A DNA stretch of 64,000 nt from JACDAN01 sp963834825 (GCA_963834825.1 CAWICZ010000010.1:186001-250000); one strand, 5' to 3'; positions 15,367 to 27,780 are shown, counted from the first letter of the stretch. A program made the numbers and translations. The notes: generated from the letters alone by a model not told the origin.

Positions 15367-17079
15367 ATGAGGCTTGCGCTCGCTCAGATCGACACGGTCG
15401 TCGGCGACCTCGACGGGAACCGCGCCCGCATCGTCGGTCGGCTGCACGAGGCCCGGGAAGCAGGCGCCGACCTCGTCCTCTTCCCCGAACTCGCAGTCAC
15501 CGGCTATCCCCCGGAGGACCTGCTCTTCCGGCCCGAGTTTCTCCGGCAGGCGCGGCGCAGCCTCGAGCAGATCGCCGCTGAGACGACCGACATCGCCGCC
15601 CTGGTCGGGTTCCCCTGGCTCGAACGCGACCTCTTCAACGCCTGCGCCGTCTGCGTGGGAGGCAGGGTCGAGGCGATCTACCCGAAGCGGTTCCTTCCCA
15701 ACTACGGCGTCTTCGACGAGGTGCGCTACTTCCAGCCCGGCCGCGAGCTGCTCCTGCTGCGCTGTGGCGAGGCGCTGATCGGCCCCACCGTCTGCGAGGA
15801 CATCTGGCAGCCGGGGCCGCCGGCGACCGACCTCGCGCTCGCCGGCGCCCACGTGATCGCCAACATCTCGGCGTCGCCGTTCCACGTCGGCAAAGGGCTG
15901 GAGCGGGAGCAAATGCTGATCACGCGCGCCCGGGACAACGCCTGCTGGGTCGTCCTCGTCAACGCCGTCGGCGGCCAGGACGAGTTGATCTTCGACGGTC
16001 ACAGCCTCGTGATCGACGAGGAGGGCGACGTCGTCGTGCGCGGGCCCTCGTTCGAGGAGGCGCTCCTCGTCGTCGACATCGACGCGTCAACGGCGATCGC
16101 GCGAAGGCTCGTCGATGCACGCCGCCGGGCGCTCGCGCGTGAGCGTGAGATCCCGGACCCGCCTGTGATCGACCTGGGCGAGCCGCATGACCAGAGTGCG
16201 CCGGCGCGGCCGCTCGTGGCCGAACCACTCGACGATCTCGAGCAGATGCGGCTTGCACTCGAGCTCGGCCTTCGCGACTACGTCGAGAAGAACGGCTTCG
16301 ACGAGATCGTCGTCGGCGCCTCGGGCGGGATCGACTCCGCGCTGACGCTCGCGCTCGCCGTCGACGCCCTGGGGCCCGAGCGCGTGCACGCCGTCTCGAT
16401 GCCCTCGCGCTACTCGTCCGAGGAGACGCGCCGCGATGCCGAGGCGCTCGCAAAGAACCTCGCGACGGGCTTCCTCGAGTTGCCGATCGACGGCATCTAC
16501 GAGAGCTTCGAGCGAGCGTTGGCCCCCGTCTTCGACGGCCGCGAACCGGACATCACCGAGGAGAACCTCCAGGCGCGGATCCGCGGCGTGCTGTTGATGG
16601 CGCTCTCGAACAAGTTCGGCTGGTTGCTGGTCGCGACGGGGAACAAGTCGGAGCTCTCGGTCGGCTACGCCACGCTCTACGGCGACATGGCCGGCGGCTT
16701 CGCGCTGCTGAAGGACGTCTACAAGACGGACGTCTTCCGGCTCGCGCGGCACCTCAACGACCGCGCGGGGCGTGCGGTCATTCCGCAGTCGATCATCGAC
16801 CGGGCGCCGAGCGCCGAGCTCCGTGACAACCAGCTCGACGAGGACTCGCTGCCCCCGTACGCCGCGCTCGACAAGGTGCTCGAAGCCTACGTCGAGGAAG
16901 ACCGCTCACAGGAAGAGCTGACGACGAACGGGTTCGACGCCGAGGTCGTCGAGCGGGCGATCGCGCTCATCGACCGTGCGGAGTACAAGCGCCGCCAGGC
17001 GCCGCCGGGCGTGAAGCTGCGGCCGAAAGCGTTCGGCCGCGACCGACGCACGCCCATCACCAACCGCTGGCGCGGCTAG
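15367..17079 (+). CDS. nadE: glutamine-dependent NAD+ synthetase
   Basis: Last step of NAD synthesis: amidates nicotinic acid adenine dinucleotide with ammonia from glutamine. It is 570 residues in two domains. Residues 1-~260 are a nitrilase-type glutaminase with Glu in FPELAVTGYPPEDLL, Lys in YPKRFLPNYGVFDE and Cys in GPTVCEDIW. Residues ~280-570 are the NAD synthetase with the P-loop SGGIDSALTLALA and the conserved ATGNKSELSVGY. The size is usual for the two-domain form. The ATG at 15367 leaves a very short upstream gap with no clear SD. Together with the NadM-like gene, it indicates de novo or salvage NAD synthesis in this region. Confidence 0.94.
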   Translation: MRLALAQIDTVVGDLDGNRARIVGRLHEAREAGADLVLFPELAVTGYPPEDLLFRPEFLRQARRSLEQIAAETTDIAALVGFPWLERDLFNACAVCVGGRVEAIYPKRFLPNYGVFDEVRYFQPGRELLLLRCGEALIGPTVCEDIWQPGPPATDLALAGAHVIANISASPFHVGKGLEREQMLITRARDNACWVVLVNAVGGQDELIFDGHSLVIDEEGDVVVRGPSFEEALLVVDIDASTAIARRLVDARRRALAREREIPDPPVIDLGEPHDQSAPARPLVAEPLDDLEQMRLALELGLRDYVEKNGFDEIVVGASGGIDSALTLALAVDALGPERVHAVSMPSRYSSEETRRDAEALAKNLATGFLELPIDGIYESFERALAPVFDGREPDITEENLQARIRGVLLMALSNKFGWLLVATGNKSELSVGYATLYGDMAGGFALLKDVYKTDVFRLARHLNDRAGRAVIPQSIIDRAPSAELRDNQLDEDSLPPYAALDKVLEAYVEEDRSQEELTTNGFDAEVVERAIALIDRAEYKRRQAPPGVKLRPKAFGRDRRTPITNRWRG

Positions 17080-17117
17080 GCAGTTTGGCTTCCGCCCGGG
17101 TGGGTACCCTCGGGTCC

Positions 17118-17330
17118 ATGATCAAGACACAGACACTGCAGAGAGAGGTCACCCGCCTCCCGAAGCGCGTCGCCGGCAGGATCGACACCTTCGAGCTGCC
17201 GGTCGTCAAGCGCAAGTCGCCGCCGAGAGGAAAGCAGCTCGGCCTTGCGCTTGGCGCGCTCGCCGTCGCCGCTTCCGCGGTCTACGTCGGGCGAAGCGTC
17301 CGCAAGAGGCTCCGGCTCCGCAAGGACTAG
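17118..17330 (+). CDS. small membrane-anchored hypothetical protein
   Basis: 70 residues from the ATG at 17118: a basic N-terminal region (RLPKRVAGRIDTFELPVVKRKS), one hydrophobic segment (LGLALGALAVAASAVYVG) and a basic tail (RSVRKRLRLRKD). A single-span membrane protein with positive flanks is inferred. No family recognised. An upstream alternative start (GTG/TTG near 17085) would add 11 residues without hydrophobic or known features. Its end overlaps the convergent Nudix gene by four bases. Confidence 0.55.
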   Translation: MIKTQTLQREVTRLPKRVAGRIDTFELPVVKRKSPPRGKQLGLALGALAVAASAVYVGRSVRKRLRLRKD

Positions 17331-17797
17331 CGGCCGACGTCAATCGGCTCGTCGGGCGGGCCGTCGCTTAGCAACGCGCGGAGCAGCCCGGCGAGCCGTG
17401 TGGGCGCAAACTCCTCGTCCGCCGCCTCGATCTCGTCGATCGTCCACCACCGCATGCCGACGACGTACTCCGCGCGAAGCTGCTCCGGCGACAGCTGCGG
17501 CTCGGGCTCGAACCAGCCGGCGCGGACGAGGTAGCAGCGCTCCCGCTGCCCGTCATAGGACCCGAGCGGGTTCTGGAAGAGGTGCTCGCGCACCCAGACC
17601 AGCGGCCCGATCTCGGGATCTTCGAGGCCGAGCTCCTCCGCCAGCTCGCGGCGAAGTGCTTGCTCATCCGATTCGCCGGGGTCGATCCCGCCCCCGGGCG
17701 TCGCCCAGACGCAGCGGGGCCCGAAGTCGAACTGGACGAGGACGACGCGATCGTCTGGATCAAGGACGACCGCACGGACGGCCTGTCGAATCCTCAC
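17327..17797 (-). CDS. Nudix hydrolase
   Basis: 156-residue Nudix-fold pyrophosphohydrolase. The Nudix box is complete (GGGIDPGESDEQALRRELAE then ELGL), with the expected G, E, REUXEE and G positions. The preceding AVRAVVLDPDDRVVLVQF strand is typical. The substrate (nucleoside diphosphate derivative) cannot be specified. The GTG start at 17797 overlaps the TGA of the upstream glycosylase gene (GTGA), so the two are co-translated; pairing a Nudix and a uracil-DNA glycosylase suggests nucleotide or DNA damage housekeeping. Confidence 0.88.
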   Translation of the reverse strand: MRIRQAVRAVVLDPDDRVVLVQFDFGPRCVWATPGGGIDPGESDEQALRRELAEELGLEDPEIGPLVWVREHLFQNPLGSYDGQRERCYLVRAGWFEPEPQLSPEQLRAEYVVGMRWWTIDEIEAADEEFAPTRLAGLLRALLSDGPPDEPIDVGR

Positions 17798-18378
17798 CGA
17801 GCGAGCTCGCGCAGCCGGCGAAACCACTGCAGCCGCTCCGCGTACGGCACCGCCGCGTTCGCCGGCGACGTCGACGGGAGCACGAACAGATCCGTGTTGC
17901 CTAACCGTCGTTCCTGCACTCCCAGGGCCGGTCGCTCCCCGAATGCGCCGCGGTACGCCTCTTTCCCGACGAACGCGATCCACGCCGGCCGAAACTGCGC
18001 CGCGATCTGCTCGAGTCGCTCCGCGGCGCCTGCGAAGTCCGCCCGTCGCAGATCGCCCGATCCGCGCGTCGTCCGGTACGCCGCGTTCGTCAGCCCGTAC
18101 CCGTGCGACGGCAGCTCGTGCTGTTCCTCGGGCGCGAGCAGACGAGCCGTAAAGCCGGCGTCGTGCAAGAGCCTCCAGAAGTCGTTGCGCGGGTTGGCGA
18201 AGTGGGCGCCGGCAGCGGCCGACCAGCGACCTGGGTTGATGCCGCAGAAGATCACGCGCAGGCCGGGCGCGAGGACGTCCGGGACCGCGCTCTCGGCGAC
18301 GGCGTCCATCTCCTGATCGTACGGCCACGCGGCTTCGGGCTCGCGCCCGTCCAGGCGTTCCTCGAAGAGGCGGCGCAC
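17794..18378 (-). CDS. mug: mismatch-specific uracil/thymine-DNA glycosylase (Mug/TDG family)
   Basis: Base excision repair enzyme that removes U or T opposite G. 194 residues. The catalytic motif GINPGRWSAAAGAHFANPRN (residues ~46-65) with Asn at the active site, and the intercalation motif LPSTSPANA near residues 167-175, identify the Mug family. It has an N-terminal extension of about 35 residues before VPDVLAPGLRV, longer than E. coli Mug. Part of this region is duplicated in degraded form at 18762-18860. The GTG start is divergent from a small hypothetical gene. Confidence 0.9.
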   Translation of the reverse strand: MRRLFEERLDGREPEAAWPYDQEMDAVAESAVPDVLAPGLRVIFCGINPGRWSAAAGAHFANPRNDFWRLLHDAGFTARLLAPEEQHELPSHGYGLTNAAYRTTRGSGDLRRADFAGAAERLEQIAAQFRPAWIAFVGKEAYRGAFGERPALGVQERRLGNTDLFVLPSTSPANAAVPYAERLQWFRRLRELAR

Positions 18379-18433
18379 CGCTGCGTGTAGGGTCGGCGAC
18401 CCAGACCGCTACTCGCCGCCGAAGGGAGTCGAC

Positions 18434-18703
18434 ATGCCGAAGGTCTTCATCACCCACGCCGTCCAGGACATCGACCGCTGGCTGCAAGGGAAGGCGGAAC
18501 GCGCCGCGGCCATCGAGTCGGGAACCGGCAGCAACGTGGCCGACTACGTCGCGCAGGACGGAAGTAACAACGTCGGTATCAGTGCCGACGTTGCCGACGT
18601 CGACGCGATTAAGTCGATGCTGGCCGCGCCGCCCGCTGAGGTCGTAGCGCGGATGGAAGCGCACGGCGTCGTCCAACCCCTGACGGTGTACATCGAGTCG
18701 TAG
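18434..18703 (+). CDS. small conserved-type protein, dimeric alpha/beta-barrel-like
   Basis: 89 residues with a reasonable SD (GGGAG, 5 bases before ATG). The pattern (MPKVFITHAVQDIDRWLQ..., a middle strand NNVGISADVADVDAIKSML, and a C-terminal VVQPLTVYIES) resembles small ferredoxin-like monooxygenase/DUF1330-type proteins, but no catalytic residues stand out. Cytosolic. Function not assigned. Confidence 0.6.
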   Translation: MPKVFITHAVQDIDRWLQGKAERAAAIESGTGSNVADYVAQDGSNNVGISADVADVDAIKSMLAAPPAEVVARMEAHGVVQPLTVYIES

Positions 18704-18761
18704 CCCCGTCCGTACTCGGTTGCGGCTGCTCGGGAGGTAAAAGAGGAATACTCCTCAAGAC

Positions 18762-18795
18762 CACGCGCAGGCCGGGCGCGAGGACATCCGGAACC
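18762..18795 (-). pseudogene. remnant of a second mug-like gene
   Basis: 34 bases nearly identical (two mismatches) to 18253-18286 inside mug, encoding VPDVLAPGLRVV in one frame and then losing the frame. A further weaker match (RRLFE-RLD-R-PE) is at the 3' end of the adjacent small reading frame on the same strand. This suggests a decayed tandem duplicate of mug. Confidence 0.6.
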
Positions 18796-18798
18796 TTG

Positions 18799-18993
18799 CT
18801 AGGCGGCTTCGGGCTGGAGCTCGGGGTCGCGCGCATCCAGACGCAACTCAAACAGGCGCCGGATGTCCTCGCCGCTCAACGTGCTCTCGAAGCGTGCGCG
18901 GCGCGGCTCGATGGTGATCACCTCGACGCTCTCCGAATGATCCCCGTAGCACCGGGCGTAGCACTCGGCTTCGTCGAGAACCCGCAACCGCAC
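18799..18993 (-). CDS. small hypothetical protein, possibly mug-duplicate fragment
   Basis: 64 residues from a GTG at 18993 (VRLRVLDEAECYARCYGDHS...); a TTG at 19038 is possible but would overlap the divergent OsmC gene. The C-terminus, IRRLFELRLDARDPE, matches the N-terminus of the mug product (MRRLFEERLDGREPE), and the DNA just downstream is a mug remnant, so this may be the surviving 5' part of a truncated gene. No function assigned. Confidence 0.45.
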   Translation of the reverse strand: MRLRVLDEAECYARCYGDHSESVEVITIEPRRARFESTLSGEDIRRLFELRLDARDPELQPEAA

Positions 18994-19022
18994 GCCCCGG
19001 ACCGTAAATTGCAGGCCGGACG

Positions 19023-19430
19023 GTGACGATTCGCGCAAAACACTTCGAGTACTGGGTCTCGCTCGGTGATGACGGCGAGATCTCGGCCGACGGCGAGCCG
19101 GTTCGGATCGGAGCGGAGGTCAGCGCCGAGCATCTCTTGCTCGCCGGGCTGGCGCGGTGCTCGATCCAGAGCCTCGCGTACTTCGCACGACAGCGGAACG
19201 TCGAGGTGACGGCGTCGGCCTACGCCTCCGGGACCGTGACGCGCCGGGCCGAGGACGACCGCTACGGCTTCACCGACTTCGAATGCCGCATGGACGTCGA
19301 GCTCGTCGGCGAGCTCACCGACGACGAGCTACGCACGCTGGTCGAGAGCGCCGAGTGGGGATGCTTCGTCGGCGCCTCGCTCAATCCCGCCCCGAGCTAC
19401 GCCTGGCGGGTCAACGGGCGCGATCTGTGA
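19023..19430 (+). CDS. OsmC family protein
   Basis: 135-residue OsmC/Ohr-fold protein, typically a thiol-dependent peroxidase for organic hydroperoxides. The first conserved Cys lies in LLAGLARCSIQSL (residue ~47); the second expected Cys lies in WGCFVGASLNP (residue ~119), both roughly where the redox pair of OsmC sits. GTG start. The final TGA overlaps the GTG start of the aminotransferase gene, so the two are co-translated. Soluble and cytosolic. Confidence 0.82.
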   Translation: MTIRAKHFEYWVSLGDDGEISADGEPVRIGAEVSAEHLLLAGLARCSIQSLAYFARQRNVEVTASAYASGTVTRRAEDDRYGFTDFECRMDVELVGELTDDELRTLVESAEWGCFVGASLNPAPSYAWRVNGRDL

Positions 19431-20551
19431 GCACCGCCGTCTTCGACGTCGCAGCGGTCCGCGCGCGCTTCTCGGCGCTCCAACGCCCATTCGCGTTTCT
19501 CGACGCGCCCGCCGGGACGCAGGTGCCGGACGAAGTGATCGACGCGATCGCCACGTACCTGCGGGAGTCGAATGCCAACGTCAACGGCGCCTTCGAGACC
19601 AGCCGCCGTACCGACGCACTGATCGACGAAGCGCGAGCAACCGCCGCACGTTTCCTCGGGTGCGCACCGGAGGAAACGATCTTCGGCCCGAGCATGACGA
19701 ACCTGAACTTCATGCTCACCCGCACGCTCGCCCGCGAGCTCCGTGCGGGAGACGAGGTCGTCGTCACGCGACTCGACCACGACGCCAACATCGCCCCCTG
19801 GCTCGAGCTCCAGCATGACCTCGGCGTGGTCGTTCGCTTCGCCGATCTCGATCTCGCCGACCTCGAGGAGCAGCTCTCGGACCGCACGCGCGTCGTCGCC
19901 TTCCCCTGGGCGTCGAATGCTCTGGGCACGATCACCGATGCCGAGCGCATCTGCGCACTCGCCCACGACGCCGGAGCGCTTGCCTGGGTGGACGCCGTGC
20001 ACTACGCGCCCCACAGGCCGATCGACGTCGCCTCGATCAACGCGGACGTCCTGCTGTGCTCGCCGTACAAGTTCTTCGGGCCGCACCTCGGCCTCGCGTT
20101 CGTCCGCCGGGAACTGCTCGAGCGCTGGCGGCCGTACAAGGTCCGGCCGGCGCCTGGCTACGAGACCGGGACGATGCAGCACGAGCTGCTTGCGGGCTTC
20201 GTCGCCGCGGTGGAGTACGTCGAGTCCGTCGGCTGGCCCGCGATCGTCGACCACGAGCGCCACCTCGGACAGCGCTTCCTGGACGGGCTACCCGACAGCG
20301 CCCGGCTTCACGGCCTCGCCACGATGGACGGTCGCGTGCCGACGTTCGCCTGCAGCTTCGAGGGGATGCATCCGACCGCCGTGGCTGGACGCCTGGGCGA
20401 TCGAGGCATCTTCGTCTGGGACGGCGACTACTACGCCGTGGAAGTCATGCGGCGCCTCGGGCTCGAAGACGGCGCCGTCCGAGTCGGCTTCGTCCACTAC
20501 AACACGGCCGACGAGGCCGACCGCGTGCTCGCCGAGCTCAGAGAGCTCTAG
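19427..20551 (+). CDS. class V aminotransferase, cysteine desulfurase-like
   Basis: PLP-dependent enzyme of 374 residues from a GTG that overlaps the osmC stop. The fold-type I pattern is clear: SNANVNGAFETSRRTD near the N-terminus, FGPSMTNLNF, LDHDANIAPW, WVDAVHYAPH, and the PLP lysine in CSPYKFFGPHLG (about residue 213). Similar proteins are annotated as cysteine desulfurase-like or isopenicillin epimerase-like; no clear mobile cysteine loop of SufS/IscS is visible, so true desulfurase activity is uncertain. The 3' end overlaps the convergent mscS gene by 14 bases. Confidence 0.85.
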   Translation: MSTAVFDVAAVRARFSALQRPFAFLDAPAGTQVPDEVIDAIATYLRESNANVNGAFETSRRTDALIDEARATAARFLGCAPEETIFGPSMTNLNFMLTRTLARELRAGDEVVVTRLDHDANIAPWLELQHDLGVVVRFADLDLADLEEQLSDRTRVVAFPWASNALGTITDAERICALAHDAGALAWVDAVHYAPHRPIDVASINADVLLCSPYKFFGPHLGLAFVRRELLERWRPYKVRPAPGYETGTMQHELLAGFVAAVEYVESVGWPAIVDHERHLGQRFLDGLPDSARLHGLATMDGRVPTFACSFEGMHPTAVAGRLGDRGIFVWDGDYYAVEVMRRLGLEDGAVRVGFVHYNTADEADRVLAELREL

Positions 20552-21431
20552 AGACCGACGGCCACCACTCTCCGCCGTCGCGGCGAGTGGCGGCGCTCGC
20601 CCGGGCGTAGCTGCGCGACGCAGACTCGTCCACCGCGAGGGTGACCGGCCCGTGCGCGATCAGGCCGGGCTCGGCGCGCTCGCGGATCAGGTCGGCGAAG
20701 AAGCCGTCGACGAGCCACTCGCGACCCGGCGCGACGGCGGCCCGGACGCTGATCCGATGGAGCGTCTCGGACAGGTCGTCGACACGCTCGATGCGCGGGC
20801 GCTTGACGAACGTCGTCGGCCCCTCGGGCAGGATCGAGGCCACGGAGTCGACCATCTCGACGCCCTGTTCCCGGTCGGTGACGAAGACCTCGAGCACGAG
20901 ATCCTTCGCGCCGCGCGGGAGCACGCGGACGGCGGGAATCTGCGAGTTGTGGACGTGGATGACCTCTCCGTCCAGCGTCCGGAGCCGCGTGTGGCGCAGC
21001 GAAACGTCCTCGACGACGCCCTGAAGCTCGTGTCCCGGGATGAAGATCGTGTCGCCGAGCGAGTACCAACGTTCCGCGAACATGACGAGCCCGGCGATGA
21101 CGTCGGCGAGCACGCGCTGAATGGCGAAGCCGGCAAGGATCAGGACGAACGACGCTCCGGCAAGCGCGGTCAGGCGGTCGACGCCCCCGATCAGCTGGCT
21201 GAGGGACAGCACCGCCGCCGTCGCGAACGCGACGTACGTGATCGCTGCGCGGATGATCGAGACGGACGTCTCGCGCCGCTTGAGCGCGACCATCTTCCCG
21301 GTCTGCTCGAGATCGGTCTGTGCGTGACGGCGGTCGTTCCAGACCAGCACCTTCAGCGCGAGCCAGCCGCTGGCACGCGCGAGCAGCCAGGCGGCCGCGA
21401 ACAGGAGAACGATGATGATCGGATCGAACAT
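20538..21431 (-). CDS. MscS-family mechanosensitive channel
   Basis: Inner-membrane channel of about 297 residues that opens on hypo-osmotic stress. There is an N-terminal membrane helix (IIIVLLFAAAWLLA), a second pair around residues 60-100, and the pore-lining helix region LTALAGASFVLILAGFAIQRVLADVIAG, followed by the beta domain with LGDTIFIPG and VEDVSLRHTRLRTLDGEVIHVHNSQI, the MscS signature. ATG at 21431 is preferred over a start five codons upstream. Divergent from the epimerase gene; a perfect 10-bp palindrome GTGACGTCAC lies between at 21456-21465. Confidence 0.9.
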   Translation of the reverse strand: MFDPIIIVLLFAAAWLLARASGWLALKVLVWNDRRHAQTDLEQTGKMVALKRRETSVSIIRAAITYVAFATAAVLSLSQLIGGVDRLTALAGASFVLILAGFAIQRVLADVIAGLVMFAERWYSLGDTIFIPGHELQGVVEDVSLRHTRLRTLDGEVIHVHNSQIPAVRVLPRGAKDLVLEVFVTDREQGVEMVDSVASILPEGPTTFVKRPRIERVDDLSETLHRISVRAAVAPGREWLVDGFFADLIRERAEPGLIAHGPVTLAVDESASRSYARASAATRRDGGEWWPSVSRAL

Positions 21432-21511
21432 GGGGGCTGCAGGCAAGCTACCGACGTGACGTCACCCCGCACAGGCCGTTTCCAACAATCTTTACGGCGC
21501 TTCACAGGAAG

Positions 21512-22483
21512 TTGAGACTCCTGTTTCTCGGAGGGACGAAGTTCCTCGGCCGGGCGACGGTCGAGGCGGCGCTCGAGAGTGGTCACGAGGTCACTCTCTT
21601 CACCCGTGGCGAGACGAACCCCGACCTCTTCCCGGGGGTCGAGAAGCTCCGGGGAGACCGGAGCGCGGACCTCTCTCAGCTCGCCGGCCGGACCTGGGAC
21701 GCCGTCGTCGATACGTCCGGCTACCTCCCAGGGGCGGTCCGAGCCTCGGCCGTAGCTCTTCGTGACTCCGTGGGGCGTTACCTGTTTGTCTCGAGCATCT
21801 CGGCCTATGCCGACTTCAGCGAGGGGCCGAGCGAGGAGTCGAAGCGCGCCGAGCTCGCCGAGGGCCATCCAGTCGACGAGCTGCTTTCGGAGTACGAGAA
21901 CTACGGGGCGCTGAAGGCGCTCTGCGAGGACGCTGTCACCGAGGTCTACGACGACCGGGCCGTGGTCGTCAGGCCCGGGCTGATCGTCGGCCCGCACGAC
22001 CCGACCGGACGCTTTACCTACTGGCCACACCGGATCGCGCGCGGCGGCGACTTTCTCGTTCCCGCGCCTGCCGACGGACAGTTCCAGGTCATTGACGTCC
22101 GCGATCTCGGCAGCTGGCTCGTCGACCTCTGCGAAGACAGTGCCTCGGGCGCGTACAACGCCGTGCATCCCGGCTTCGCCTGGACCGACCTCGTCGAGGC
22201 CGGCCTGCGCGTGACGGGGTCCGCTGCCCGGCCTGTCTGGATCGACAGCGACTGGCTCGGCGAGCAGGATGTCGGTGAGTGGATGGAGCTGCCAATGTGG
22301 TTGCGCGATCCTGATTGGGTCGGGATGAACATGGCCGACTGCTCCCGGGCGGTCGCCGCCGGCCTCGCGTTCCGAGCGCTCGACGACACCGTTCGCGGCA
22401 CGCTCGAGCACGCAGAGACGACGGACGACGCCGGGCTCAGGCCGGAGCGCGAGCGGGAGCTCCTGGAGGCCTGGGCCCGATGA
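21512..22483 (+). CDS. NAD-dependent epimerase/dehydratase
   Basis: Extended SDR protein, 323 residues from a TTG start. The Rossmann motif GGTKFLG is at residues ~7-13, VDTSGY follows, and a catalytic Ser-Tyr-Lys-like set is suggested by FVSSISAYAD and NYGALKALCE (YxxxK). Related actinobacterial proteins are annotated as NAD-dependent epimerases or isoflavone-reductase-like. The sugar or other substrate is not evident. Its TGA overlaps the next gene's ATG. Confidence 0.83.
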   Translation: MRLLFLGGTKFLGRATVEAALESGHEVTLFTRGETNPDLFPGVEKLRGDRSADLSQLAGRTWDAVVDTSGYLPGAVRASAVALRDSVGRYLFVSSISAYADFSEGPSEESKRAELAEGHPVDELLSEYENYGALKALCEDAVTEVYDDRAVVVRPGLIVGPHDPTGRFTYWPHRIARGGDFLVPAPADGQFQVIDVRDLGSWLVDLCEDSASGAYNAVHPGFAWTDLVEAGLRVTGSAARPVWIDSDWLGEQDVGEWMELPMWLRDPDWVGMNMADCSRAVAAGLAFRALDDTVRGTLEHAETTDDAGLRPERERELLEAWAR

Positions 22484-23633
22484 GAGCGCTCGCCCTCGCG
22501 CTTGCGGCGCTCATCCTGGCTGCGCCGGCCGCGGCTCAGGAGGAGAGCATTCTCGATCGGGCCGCGGCTGGGCTCCAGTCGAGCCCGGTCTACATCCACC
22601 CCGGAACGATGATGCTCACCGAGTCCGAGGCTCAGGATCTTCGCGGCTTGATTGCACAGGAAGGGAACGGCCCGGTCATGATCGCGATCCTTCCGGCCGA
22701 GGCCCGGGCCGAGGCCGACAATTCGTCGACGCAGGTCGCGCTGCGGCTCGGACGGCTCGTCCGGGTCGGCGGCGTCTACGCCGTCATCGTCGGCAATGAG
22801 TTCCGCGCTGTCAGCACCGACCTCGGGAGCGGCCGAGCCGCCCACCTCGCCACTCAGGCGTTCGAGGCGCACCGCAACGAAGGCGTGGCCGCAGTGCTCT
22901 CCGATTTCGTCCGGCGGGTCGGCGAGGCCCGCGGGGCAGGGCGGAGCGCGCCGATCACGAACAGCGACGGGTCGCGCTTCTGGCTGGTCGGCCTCGCGAT
23001 CGGAGGCGCCGCGCTGCTCGGGTTCCTGTTCTTCCGCCGGCGGAAGCGCGCTGCCGAGCTCGCCGAGGTCAAGGCGACCGCCCGCGAGGATCTCGTCGCG
23101 CTCGCCGACGACGTCAGCGGCCTCGACACGGAGGTCGAGGCGAATCCACAGGCGAAGGAGGCCTACACCCGCGCGATCGAGAGCTACCAGCGCGCCGACG
23201 ACGCCTTCGACCGGACGCGGTCACCGCGCGACGTCGCCGCGGTCACGTCCAATCTCGCCGAAGCGAGGTTCGAAATGGAGACCGCGAAGGCCGAGCTCGC
23301 CGGGACGTCCCCGCCGGAGCGGCGCCCGCCCTGCTTCTTCGATCCGCGGCACGGGACCTCGACGCGGGAAGTCTGGTGGGACTCGCCGTATCGCGGCCCG
23401 GTTCTCGTTCCGGCCTGCGAGCAGGACGCGCGCCGCGTGGACGCCGGAGAGGAACCGGAGTCGCGTCAGGTGACGGTCGGCGGGCGGCGGCAGCCGTTCT
23501 GGCAGGCGCCCTCGTACTTCGGTCCGTGGGCGGGCGGCTTCTACGGCGGGGGCCTCCTGCCAGGCCTGCTCGCCGGCTCGTTTCTGGGCTCGACCTTCGC
23601 GGGCCCATCGGACGCGTACGCCGCCCAGCCGAC

Positions 23634-26565
<2,932 letters not shown>

Positions 26566-26691
26566 TCCAAGTTATAGAACACGAGCCAAATATGTATTTG
26601 AGTTGCACGGCTCGGCGTCGTACGTTGACGCGAAGCCAGGCGGCGGCGCCAATTGACAGGCCGCCGCGGCCGCTACCGCAGGAGGTTCACC

Positions 26692-27780
26692 ATGCGCAGG
26701 ATCGCGCTAGCCCTTGCGCTGCTCGTCGGCGTCGTCGGCATCGGCCTGACAGCGTCGTTTGCCGGCGCCCGGCATCGGGACGGGCTCACAGGCATCGAAG
26801 GAACGATCTGGGTCGCGAACCGCGGCGCGCACACGATCCGGGGGTTCGACGCAACCACGGGGGAGGTCGTGAAAACGGTCTCGATGAACCCGGATTCGCA
26901 GCCCGGCGACCTCGCCTACGCGAGAGGCAGGCTCTACGTCGCGGAAGAGTTCGGTGCCTCGCCCGGGATCGCGATCGTCGATCTGGACTCGGGTGAGATC
27001 CGGAGAATCCCAATCGGGCCGACTCCGCCCGCCGCTTCGGCGCGCCCACACCACGTGCATGCGAGCCGCAACGGCAGGCTCGTCGCGTTTGGACTGTATG
27101 GAACGGACACCGTCGCGGTGGTCGACACCCGAACCGACACGCTGCTCGGCCCCTGGGACATCAATCCCGCGACCACGAACGGCCGGGCACACGCCGGGGT
27201 CTTCTCGCCGAAGGGACGGATCCTCTATGTCGCCAGTGACGCCTCGAACGAGATCGTCGCGCTCGATCCGCGCACCGGCGAGATCTTCTGGCGGCTGACC
27301 GTCCCTGGCGCACACGAGCTTGCCGTCACCCGGAACGGCAAGACCGCGTACGTCAGTCGCCGGACGGCGAACCACGTCTGCGTGCTCGATCTGGGACTCC
27401 ACGAGGCATGCACGGACGTGCTCGAGCTCGGCCTCCCGGACACGCTTCGGCTCGCCGCGCGCGACAGGCTACTGACCGTGACGCTCCGAACGATGCCCGC
27501 CCAGGCGGTGATCATCGACACGCGCACGTTCGAGCAGGAGACCGTCAGGATCGGGCCGCAGCTGGAGACCAACACGATCGCCGGTCACCAATGGACGTCC
27601 CGGAACGGGCGCTTCACCTTTGCCGCGTATGAAGGGGGAACGGCGCCGGGCGTCGACGTCATCGACCATCGGGCCGGGAACGCGGTCGTCGGGACGCTTG
27701 CTTACCCCGGCCGGCCGCACGGGGTCGACCTCGCTCGCGGCGATGACGACGACGATGACGATGGGGACGCTGACGACTGA
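26692..27780 (+). CDS. secreted YncE-like beta-propeller with poly-Asp tail
   Basis: 362 residues from an ATG with a strong SD (AGGAGG, 6 bases). A signal peptide (IALALALLVGVVGIGLTASFAGA) precedes about seven propeller blades with repeated patterns such as GTIWVANRGAHTIRGFD, RLYVAEE, RLVAFGLYGTDTVAVVDTRT and ILYVASDASNEIVALD. It ends in a run of seven Asp and then GDADD, which could bind divalent cations. Likely exported. The ligand is unknown. It is divergent from the LysR-STAND regulator; a candidate promoter TTGAGT-N17-TACGTT precedes it. A GC-rich terminator hairpin follows. Confidence 0.83.
   Translation: MRRIALALALLVGVVGIGLTASFAGARHRDGLTGIEGTIWVANRGAHTIRGFDATTGEVVKTVSMNPDSQPGDLAYARGRLYVAEEFGASPGIAIVDLDSGEIRRIPIGPTPPAASARPHHVHASRNGRLVAFGLYGTDTVAVVDTRTDTLLGPWDINPATTNGRAHAGVFSPKGRILYVASDASNEIVALDPRTGEIFWRLTVPGAHELAVTRNGKTAYVSRRTANHVCVLDLGLHEACTDVLELGLPDTLRLAARDRLLTVTLRTMPAQAVIIDTRTFEQETVRIGPQLETNTIAGHQWTSRNGRFTFAAYEGGTAPGVDVIDHRAGNAVVGTLAYPGRPHGVDLARGDDDDDDDGDADD

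Noticed and set aside
21456..21465. GTGACGTCAC palindrome between mscS and the epimerase as an operator
   Set aside because: A single 10-bp palindrome without repeats or an associated regulator is weak evidence.
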